Positions 54,379 to 64,000 of a stretch of DNA of 64,000 bases are shown here, one piece after another. The position numbers and the translations under genes were made by a program. The stretch is from Sthenelais limicola (lineage: Eukaryota; Annelida; Polychaeta; Phyllodocida; Sigalionidae): contig OW804097.1 of the NCBI GenBank assembly GCA_942159475.1, positions 55,448,986 through 55,512,985 of the forward strand. Reading direction: 5' to 3'. Below the pieces are notes generated by a model. It made no database searches. It was not told where the DNA came from and was given only the letters and a program-made list of their open reading frames with translations. Numbering within the stretch: the stretch's first letter is position 1; each line of letters starts with the position of its first letter.

Positions 54379-57300
54379 TCATGCCCTGGGTTTGGTGGGT
54401 CCTGCTGTTTCCATAAATAACCTACGTACGAAGAACACTTGGATGCCTCCCGTTATCATGACGATGGAACCCATGAGGAGGGACCAGTTCTGGATATATT
54501 TGTTGTTATTATTGATGATGTACCTGAGAATAGAGATCAATTCACAAATGTATTGGGTGCTGTAAATCATTAGATACTGTAATTGATATGGGAGATAAGA
54601 CATAAGGGAATAACATCAAGTATGTTCGATATACATTACAATAAATAAAATATTGATATATTATAAAGATATTCTATATAACATTAAATCAAACACAATA
54701 GAATCCACCAGGACATAACAAATCTGAATTTGAAAAAGTCTTAGCCCACACCGAGAAGTATTATATTGGGACGGTTCTCTAGTGAATAACAATGTTAAAA
54801 ATAATTCAACAATTTTTTTTTAAAACAACGAAGAAAGCAATCAAGCTACATTATCAATGTCTAAACCAGTTGGTAGATTATCAACCCTTGTTTCCCCTAA
54901 AATATTATCATCTTACTCAAATGGAATAACACTGGACATATAATTATGATACAAATCACCACATAAATCGTGTACACCTACCAATCTGTGACTGCATACT
55001 GTCGACTAATTCCTTGAATCTGGAACATCTTGTTAACATTCTTTGATACATTTTGTAAGACGTCCTGAAAGATAATATACATGTACACTATTAAAGAAGA
55101 ACATAACAAAAACATATATACAAATAAATGGCTGAATATTCTACAAATACAGGACCTATTTAGGGCCGACTATAATGAATAGATGGATAGATAGCCAATG
55201 GGATATATCTAATTTTCCGTAGGGTGCCAGCTGGTCGAAAAAGTAGTCAATAATTATTCATGTTGTTCAATGGAAACGTATAAAATGGCGACTTCTATTT
55301 TTCAATCATTTGAATTTTTTTCCGTCCCCCGAATCAGGGTGCATGTGCGAAAACTTGTATATATTCCATTAGATCTATAAAAAACGAAGTCAAGTATGAG
55401 AATCAATCTACTCACTGTGAAGTTTCCTATAGATATGTCAAATTCTTGTAAATCTTGAGTAAACTGCTCCCATTCTGCCACCACATAAGTGACGAAAAAT
55501 ACATAGACCAACTTGGAGGAGAAGCGACTGAATGTGTTGTCTATACAGAAGGCGTAGATACCTAAAATCATAAAAATTACCCAATAAAATATGAGACCTT
55601 TCATCGAATGACACGCTCCTGTATCTCACTTATTTTTAAAGCAGCATTCTCAATTCGATTAAACTTAAAATACAGTTTTTAATATGACTCACCTTCCATA
55701 TCTACCTCCCTATCTGTGCTCCCCTCGTGCGTCCATAAGTGACTATCTAATATATTACCATCAGGCCGCTTTATAACCATGTCCACATTACGATCAGCTC
55801 CCCTTAAAACCTGCAAGATTAATTACAACAATTTTGAAAACAATTGTTTTAGGATAATCCATTACATGTCTTTTATTGTATTTTACCTGTATCAAGCACG
55901 AACATTCCAGGTATCGAAGTTTATGAAAGTATTTAAAAGTATATATTACATCAAGAGAGAGGTATGTTTGTAAAATTTGTTTTATTTCCTTTTTCTGTCG
56001 CTACAGTGCATTTTATTTCTTATTTTTAGGGACGCAGAGTAATTTTAGCTTTACACGCCACGAAGGCAGGCTAATCTGAATAGAACCTAAACAACAACAA
56101 AGAGTACGAACATTAAAAATGCTGAACGTGGCAAATAATGTAGAATTATTCGGTCCAAGCAATTTGTTGAAATTTAATATTAACAGAAATCAACAAATGG
56201 GTCGTTGGACTACTTAAAACACGAAGCAACAATGTCCAGCCGGAAGTATAAGTAGGCCTAATTGATGCATGCATGATTCCAGTTTTAGGATAATCCATTA
56301 CATGTCAATGTCTAACAGTCTTTATAATTGCTGGACATAATTATAACAGTGAATGTAACCAGATCGATGTTTACAAATATTAGTGCCATGGTAATATAAA
56401 ATTGATGTCCATGCATAGTACGTAGTTTACCCCTGGGCGAAAATACTGCAATTAACACGAGTACCATTAATCAAACCATGCATTATAGTGCAGGTTCTAA
56501 ACATACTGGAAGACCTGGATTCATATTCAGATATAGACACAAATAGATACAAATAAATATCTTTTTGAATTAAATTGGATAAACATGTACAAATATGCGT
56601 TTGTGGCATAACAAAATATCGCAAAAAAATCATCGATAGCTATATGTGGAGGCATGATTCAATAACGACTTCTCAAAGGAAAATATAAATATTTATAAAC
56701 AGATGGCACTAAAAGTTGAAGGAAAACGTACGAGACTAAATGTCGAAAATCTTCTTAGGTGTCCCATCGTGTTCAGTTACACTGCTGTCTGTTTCAAAGA
56801 CCATGCGGAACAGATACTTCAAAACAGTGAAGTTTATATTTATAAATACTTTCACCAGCCGAACAATAAAGAAATCCGTCGAGTGTGAATTACTCAGTAA
56901 CATTCCATTCCCAAGGTTCATCCTGAAACTCCACTTAAAAGGGGTAAATCCCTATACAGACTTATTCCAAAAAAGGATGGCCTGAGATAGCTTGAGATGC
57001 TTTCGCTTCTTTGGGTGTCAAAATGCAACTGACTTTATGACCAGGAACGCTGGGTTTAAAAGTTTTCCGGCGTTCAGCACTATTTTTTTGTGTGTGTACG
57101 GTTCCGGCCATAAAATCACTGCATGAATTTAAGTTCAGATCCTCTGGACATATTTTAATGAGTATGCCTTAACGGCGGGTTTAATGGAAGGTCAAATATA
57201 TATAAAGGTACTGAATAATGAGCATCCATGCAGTGATGGAATTAACTGTATGCGGATTAGATGATTGGAACAGAAATATGTTTGAAATAAAGAAATGTTT

Positions 57301-60300
57301 AAATTGTTACGTAAATGACACATGCTGATTTTAAAGCAATACAACACCGGCATAATCATGTCTTTGATACTCGAAAACTTATTGGACGTGGAAACTGTTA
57401 CCGTACACAGTCTTTGTTTCAAAATTTAGATATTTAATGAGAAATACTTTCAGGCCTAAAACTGAACATCTATGAAGAATTGCTTTTCCCTAGTTAACAT
57501 ATATTTCGACTCAAAATGGTGAAATGGAATTTACAGCGGGGTGATCGGAGGAAAACCATCTACAGAAAATCAAAACAGAAAATTACAATTTACACAATAA
57601 TAACCACCTCCACAATAATACCCGAAAACATTATTCCAGCTATCAGGATTGATAGTATTCTAATAACAGTTCTAAATACAATCGCATTTGTTAGAATTGT
57701 CTGTATTTAAAAAAGTGCAGTTTATGAATATAGGTGGTAGTTTTACGCGCGCAGCATTGTCTTATATGTGCTATTTCCGAATATATACTGCATCCACTAC
57801 AATGACCTAGAATTATGACCACTATAAGGCAAACGGAAAACAAAAGATTTCCATGAACAAACAAACGCCCCTTGTGTCAGAGTTCACGTCAGAGTTCATA
57901 AAGAATAGGAGACGAGTCTCGAAGATGACAACACAGACAGCTAGATAAGCATCAGACTACAGAAATTATTTACTTTACTTATTATCTTATTACTTGAAAA
58001 ACGCGTGTTTAAACTGTTGGGATGGTATATTGGATAATTAAAAGTACAATCTTCTATGCACCTACCAGTTAAATCTGCAGTCATTCAGCTAAATCTGGTC
58101 AATTTCTTTTTCCTATTTTGCTCTATTCTGTTTTAAACTATTTGCCAGTCAATCGGGTTAAATTTGGAAAGATTTTGCCCGGTACTTCTATCTCTGACAC
58201 CGAACATAATTGCTTGTACTGAGCGACTAGGGCCATATATGGCGAAATTATATGCACAATTTGGTCACATCCCGTATTTTGGATTTTCTAGTGGGAAAAT
58301 AAGACACATTAGAAATAAAGTCTTTACTTTATACTAACTAGTAACTAAGTTTCAATTTGAAAAAGTCCAATTGAACACGTTCAAATGTTATCTTACGCAG
58401 AAACACAACCATTGCCCAGGCCTTAAATACTGTTCATGATATTGAATATTTGTGGCAACACAATGTCACCTATTATATCCTCTCCCAACTCTGACCATAA
58501 ATACCGGCAAAATGGACTAACAGTCATTCTAAATGACCTTGGTACCAAGCACATGAAACCCCCTGTAGCAGATTTTGTGATAAATGTTTGAGACGGCCAT
58601 TAAACATTTGTATATCATATTATATATTTTGACTGCCGGCTCGTTCAATGTGTTCATTACACGTGAGTAATTGAGATTAAGATACATATATCTGAATATT
58701 GTCTGTATGCGGTCAGCCATTCACTCTATACTTTGGACTTATATTATGTATAAAGTCTCGCGACAACATAAAACGTATTGATACCGTTAGGGTTTATCTA
58801 GACTTACTAAGAATTTTGTGTAATAAAAGGTTTGTAATACAATAGTACACAAAATATATAACACAAACTGTTGAACTTATTTGGTGTGATATGAAATTCA
58901 CTACGGAATGAGAAATCCACTTCCTTAATACATGTAGATTGTAATAGGTTAGGTGGTGATATGGATGATGATCTCATGTTAAGTAATCAAAGACAGTGTC
59001 GCAATATCTATTGGCTCCTTTCAGAGATTAATAAAAGGAGTGGTACCAAAATCGGGATATCAGCGTTTCTATTCTTTCTTTTATCAATGAATTGAAAGAC
59101 GTAAGTTTAAGTCAGATAAGACCAATGGCAAACAATAAGTGTATGGCATCATCAGTTATCTGATAATTGTTGGATCGTAAAGTCACAGATTAACCTTTAA
59201 AACAATTGAGAAAGCTTCAGTAATGACAGTCCAAATCCACAGTACATATACGATATTATCTTGGGATGGATTACCATACTCACTTTCACACCAGTGACAA
59301 ATTTCAGTATAGTCGGTTTTTTGAACGCAAGTACCCTGATGGTACTCGAACACGCACTGGAGGTGGAGAAGGAGCAGGAAAAGAGGAATTCGACCCCGTG
59401 AGTAGTATGTAGAATTGCGAGTGATGTTGCTGCTTAAGAATGGTGCCTCCTCCAATTTCCAAATGTTTCGTTAATAAGCAAGCTATTAATACCTAAATAT
59501 AGGTAATGGGGTTCACATGATGCTACAGATCATTCACTACATGGAATATCATCCCCTATCCTATCTTTTAATCGCGGTAACTGCTATCTATTAATTAGAA
59601 ACAATTCTTGTGGGCTACGTGTAGGAGTATTTCTAATAATATATAATACCATTATGGTTATATACCTGATAATTTCATATTGCATTGACGGGTGTCAAGA
59701 TAAGGAGGATCTCAATGGAACCTTTAGAATACACCTACATATTTCGTACCATTTTTAATACGTCTAACATGTAATTGAGACGGACGGACGCTGACTGAAT
59801 GTATCGCAATGATCCATGGACCTTTAAAGCAAACAATGATTTCATTATCTTCTATCACGATAAGAATAGAATATTCTAAAAATGACGCTAGATAGGCCTA
59901 CATGTATATTTGATAAATAATTAGGCAGTGCGACTCTCCATAAATTGTATAGGTGTTTGAGGATTTGTGAATTATTAACTGTGCACGATTCATCCCAAAT
60001 AAACAAATTGCATACACCAATGCATTGATTATTCTGAAAAATCAGCATGAAAACAAAACCAAGAAAATTGTCCACAACTGAAACATGAACGAGGATACTT
60101 ATACATATGCTTGTCATATAGTCTAGAATACAGACAGATATGGGCATGACAGCCCATGTATACAATGATACACACCGGGTTACAACTATATGCTATCCCA
60201 ATATTTACTTTACCTGACATGACTTAATTCCAAATGAACATATTTTTACCAAGAAATATCTATATTCTATACATAGTTTCACGCGGGTTAGGAAAGCCTA

Positions 60301-60524
60301 CTCACCTGGAACGATATATGAAGTTGGGCATCACGTTTCACCATCTGATAAAAACACTCTTCCCGGCCGGGAGGGATGTCAACCTTAAATTCATGCTGAA
60401 CTCCAGGTAAACCATCAAAATCAAACTCGTCATTGTATTCCCCCAGAATGGTTTCAGGCAGAGAAGGGGTGGCGAGGAGGATGAGGGCGAGGGCGGTGAA
60501 TAAAAGCTGGAATAATGTGTCCAT
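54379..60524 (-). CDS. TMED6: p24/TMED family cargo receptor, TMED6-like, 5 coding exons
   Basis: This type I membrane protein of 236 aa should act in COPI/COPII vesicle traffic between ER and Golgi. Exons on the minus strand are 60306-60524, 55693-55810, 55416-55561, 54982-55064 and 54379-54523. All are GT-AG with matching phases, ending TGA. Residues 1-23 form a signal peptide. A GOLD domain follows, with the paired cysteines in E-C-F-Y-Q and A-F-C-I-D-N. The short exon 4 corresponds to the coiled coil. The single membrane span (about N-W-S-L-L-M-G-S-I-V-M-I-T-G-G-I-Q-V-F-F) leads to a short tail R-R-L-F-M-E-T-A-G-P-T-K-P-R-A. The N-Y/W-S arrangement before the span and the K-P-R-x end match vertebrate TMED6 better than TMED1, 5 or 7. 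Classical C-terminal dilysine is absent, as expected for TMED6. Intron 1 is 4.5 kb. The gene is convergent with the GOLIM4-like gene. Confidence 0.88.
55811..60305. other. TMED6-like intron 1
   Basis: A large AT-rich intron. Apart from the exon-like piece at 59284-59356, nothing was recognised. Confidence 0.5.
59284..59356 (-). other. Cys-rich exon-like segment inside TMED6-like intron 1
   Basis: On the minus strand a strong polypyrimidine tract and acceptor (TGCTCCTTCTCCACCTCCAG) are followed by 73 bp of open frame with four cysteines (C-x8-C-x9-C-x2-C) and a perfect donor GAAA|GTGAGT. Its length (24 codons plus 1 base) would shift the frame if included between TMED6 exons 1 and 2. It could be a poison exon, an exon of a nested gene, or part of a small unspliced ORF (59183-59455) with a hydrophobic leader (I-P-L-F-L-L-L-L-H-L). 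Confidence 0.25.
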
Positions 60525-62635
60525 ATTGCAGGGTAAGAAATGAACAGAGGAGTGGAGTACGGATTTCTACTAACAGTTGACACGTATGGGGATAGGCAAC
60601 TTCAAGAGATGTGTATGGTCGGCTTACGTGGGTGCATTCGGGTTCTCGTCAAAACCAGTTTTAGTTGGATGAAAACAAGCCCGCATTTTGACCTTGTATT
60701 CAGGAAATCGTTCTTGGATTATTTTTCGATTCTAGGTTTAATGAAGTGGAATTGGTTAAACTGTGATTTTTTTAGTTAGAAATCACACCGTGACTATATT
60801 TAGTTTGTGTTCCTACGTCTCGAACGCAACCAAACAAGTGAAACGCAGGGATGTTGATTTCCCAGGACAACAATAGACTCGCCCGCTACAGGGGGTGGCT
60901 GGTTGTCAAAGCTTCATTATTTTGGACCAAGAGAACAGAGAGGAAAGTTACATAATAGATTCTATAGGTATAATCTATGGTTACATGTATACGTGATGCT
61001 GATCGCGTTCAAGTATTTTACTGCCTTAATTTTGATTGGTATCAAGTCATTAGGAAATAGAAGTTGCAATGTCAATGAACGTTTTTGTGTGTTATTTCTT
61101 GGCGTATTTTTAATCAGACTTTTTTCAGTTTAATGAGGACGACACTTTTTTAATTGAAATGTGGACTTTCTAGTCGCGGATGATTTATTTCGTAAATCAA
61201 AGCAAACAATAGAGTTCATTATTACAGACGTAAGTGAAAAGTTGTAAAATCCTTAGTACAAGGTACAGGGTTTATAGCAATTGACAGTGGGTTAGCGCAT
61301 AACCTTGCAACCTGATCATAACTGGGGTTTTAGTTTTAAATACCATACATGATTTATTTTTGTGCGGCTGACCTGTCCGATGCATATTATTGTGCTCTGT
61401 TAATATACATGAATAGCGAATACGAAAAATTCAGAAAAATATGGGAATACAATTAAGGTTCGTATTTATACTACTCTTTCTCGGTACGATGCTTTCCAAT
61501 GCATATAACAAGGACAAGATCACGGGGAGAACGGTCTGACACTACTCTTTCCGATCAACCCCTTTGTGGAATGTATAACAGAATAAAACAAAATGTTGGT
61601 CCAATTTTCTTTTTGAATTGCTTTAAATTGGTATATTATAAGGAATTCCAAGATTAATATTCTTTCGCAACCTTACATCAGAAGACGTGACACAATATTT
61701 GTGTGCATACAATATAGCATACATAGATCATCAAGGGTCGCTTGAATAAAATGACAAATCATCACGATGAGGCCAACAAGTTATGTTTCTTAGGCGTGTT
61801 ATACACTTTTAGTAAATAGGAGGAGCAAGAAAACTATACTAAAGGTATGACATTCAAGCTATACTTAGTTTCGTTATATCAGTGAGGTAGATATAGGGGA
61901 GAGTTATCAGGCCAGGGAAAGACATTTATTAGCATGTTCCAGAACAGTCATACAAGCTATCGAAGCCCTATATATGTATATATGTTCCACAAATTTCCAA
62001 AATATTTTGCTTTTTACCCCTACCACAGGATGTTTCAGATTTGACTTTAAAATGAAAATGTTTCAGTTTCTGAGACACAGACTGAACGCTGACACTGCTC
62101 CCCATATCCAACTTCCCTGGTTATATTTAAATAATCTTTAATCTCACTCCAATTGTACAAATGTGATTGTCCTGTAACCTATTGGCTCACAGCAGTATGT
62201 AAACAGGGAATAACACACGCCCACCATCTAATACTCTCTCCTCATCTAACCATAAAGCCATAGACTATAGTTAAATATTAAATAGTTGTCTTGTACGAAA
62301 CCTAATGCATAACACCAGGAAATCATATCAATCCCTGACGAGCCTAAGACCTAAGATAATGAATGAAGAAATGGCACAATGCTGAGTACAAAGGCGTCAA
62401 TATTCAAGTTGTCATGACAACATTAAATACAACATTATAATACTGATTATAACACAGCACACTCAGCTCAATTGTGCAACAACGACTCACGTACAACAAA
62501 GGCATTATATATAAGTATTATTAACATCAATTATCACGGTTTCTTCTGCGTCTCACTTGGTGTAGCTTTGCTCCGCAGGTGCCTCTAGTTGACAGGCGTG
62601 TGGGAATTAAATTCACAGGGTGTATCTATGTATTA
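60525..62635. other. Upstream region of the TMED6-like gene, no gene recognised
   Basis: No convincing exon was seen on either strand and no distinct core-promoter motif was identified. The short ORFs on the plus strand near 60540-61133 lack coding character. Confidence 0.4.
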
Positions 62636-63044
62636 CATGGGCGGATCCAGGTATTTCTATATCCACAGGGGTTGGGGCCTGACCATCGGCTTAGGCAGAT
62701 TCACCTATACTGGGTTCAATTCTCCTTCCTAGGTAGGTCCTCTACTCTGCACCTAGTTACTACGTTTTACTACGTTACTAGTTTTTATATAGCAAACATC
62801 TCTAAACTCCTACCAAGTATCTAACTCTTCAATTGAAGTTGAAAAGGATTAAACAGGAATAAATGAATGAGTGGGCGACTACACCTGTTTTCTCCAGTGA
62901 ACTGGCGTGAGTTATGATCAAATATAAATAAATAAATGATTTATGGATAATATTTACGATTTCCAAACTTAAAAGTACCTAAAGTATTAAGATTCATTTA
63001 AGGATAAGAATGGAGGGCCCAAAAATGATCTGGATCCGCCACTG
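62636..63044. mobile_element. Degraded TIR element, 409 bp (GGCGGATCCAG family)
   Basis: The left end CATGGGCGGATCCAG is matched by the inverted CTGGATCCGCCACTG at the right, with 13 of 15 positions agreeing. CAGTGGCGGATCCAG is a common terminus of invertebrate hAT-type MITEs. Target duplications are no longer recognisable, indicating age. Related remnants lie near 27118 and 33938. Confidence 0.6.
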
Positions 63045-64000
63045 TTGATAGCCCTAAGTAGAAAACCGCGGGTCACATATTCAGCAGTCATTATTATTCA
63101 CAGACCACAGTACATTCGTTAAATGAAGTCCGTTATCAAACATTATCTTACAAAATTCGCTCGTGGTGGCATTTATCATGAGACAATTCACATTTTACAC
63201 CATAAATTATAGATAAAGTCCCGTAATAAACATATCAAGAACAAGTAATGTTGAATATGATGTCCTTTTAAATGACGTTCAGAAAATCCTACCTGAAACA
63301 CACTGATCACAGAGGTCTACTATTCCTCTGCTGGAGAATAACTAAACACTAAATATGCATCTATGGGCACTGGGTACAGCTCACGATCATATCTAACTCT
63401 GAAGTACTTAAATGGCTCACATTTTACTCACTGCCATTCAAATTCACCAGAGCAATTGAAGACTAACTATACTTCTTTTCTGGGGAAATGTATAGTTACT
63501 CACACTGGTATTGTTCTTGTAGCCGCAAGTGTATTGTCTGAGAATCCTTATTTTGCACCATAAACAACTCTATATTGTCATCCATTGTATTTATAGAGTG
63601 ATGAACAAAGTTAGGCGTCACAGATTTTCATAGCAATGACAGCAATGGAACATAGATGTAGAAATGCTTCATAGCAGATTTCCTTTATGGATATGGTGGT
63701 AAGTTAAGAGATGTTTATCTTAAATTGGTAAGACATATACACTGACACATCAGTACTCGAACAAATTATGAATGCATGGAGTAAAACCATGTTTAAGAAT
63801 GGGTCCTACATAAAAGGTGTTGATAGAAAATCCCAAGATAACGTAAAGTGAAAAAGTATATCTAGTTTTGGAGTGTATCAAGTAATTCGACTGGTATTCA
63901 AGTACATGTAATTGATACAATACCTTTGTAAACTTAAGTACATGAAAAACCATCTGTTCAATGCAAGTAAGTTTAGGAAATATTTTGATATAACACTAAC
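63045..64000. other. Intergenic, nothing recognised
   Basis: AT-rich sequence without supported ORFs, repeats or RNA genes. Confidence 0.45.

Noticed and set aside
1..64000. CRISPR arrays, bacterial operons, phage or rRNA genes
   Set aside because: The window is clearly eukaryotic nuclear DNA; the only regular array is a contiguous satellite without unique spacers.

Overview
This is an AT-rich animal nuclear window: split genes with canonical GT-AG introns, tandem arrays, and many short non-autonomous DNA transposons. Frequent TAGGCCTA and GTACCGTAC-type words and the gene content suggest a marine invertebrate, perhaps an echinoderm or another deuterostome. That placement is an inference, and a mollusc or other lophotrochozoan is not excluded.

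Layout. Positions 1-2900 hold a 79-bp tandem array with a higher-order repeat, smaller duplications and a tRNA-like T-arm remnant. Positions 2900-6800 hold transposon debris: a two-exon fragment resembling the N-terminus of a Crypton-type recombinase, a 311-bp element with long terminal inverted repeats (TIRs) and TATA target duplications, a second TIR pair, and an unexplained 142-codon ORF. At 7386-13031 (minus) lies one uninterrupted ORF of about 1,881 codons. It is a Mutator-like (MULE) transposase protein carrying a C2H2 finger, a Ulp1/C48 cysteine protease, three tandem repeats of a small beta-beta-beta-alpha-like domain, a DDE core, a SWIM finger and an AT-hook. Positions 13400-16400 are further repeats and simple sequence.

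Positions 17468-46812 (plus) are a complete 17-exon gene for a GOLIM4/GPP130-like Golgi membrane protein. It has a type II membrane anchor, a coiled coil, a Gln/Asn-rich middle and an acidic tail; every exon junction keeps phase and the predicted product is 776 aa. Antisense inside its third intron (20016-22258) lies a large, intron-poor M4 metallopeptidase ORF of vibriolysin/pseudolysin type, which strongly resembles bacterial enzymes and is a horizontal-transfer candidate. Positions 54379-60524 (minus) hold a complete five-exon p24-family cargo receptor closest to TMED6 (236 aa). It is convergent with the GOLIM4-like gene, so the two conserved genes both encode early-secretory-pathway membrane proteins. 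Between them (46813-54378) I found only two weak candidate exons of an unrecognised minus-strand gene. Positions 60525-64000 hold the TMED6-like upstream region and a degraded TIR element.

The most noteworthy items are the multi-domain MULE protein with its triplicated unknown domain and the nested bacterial-type protease.
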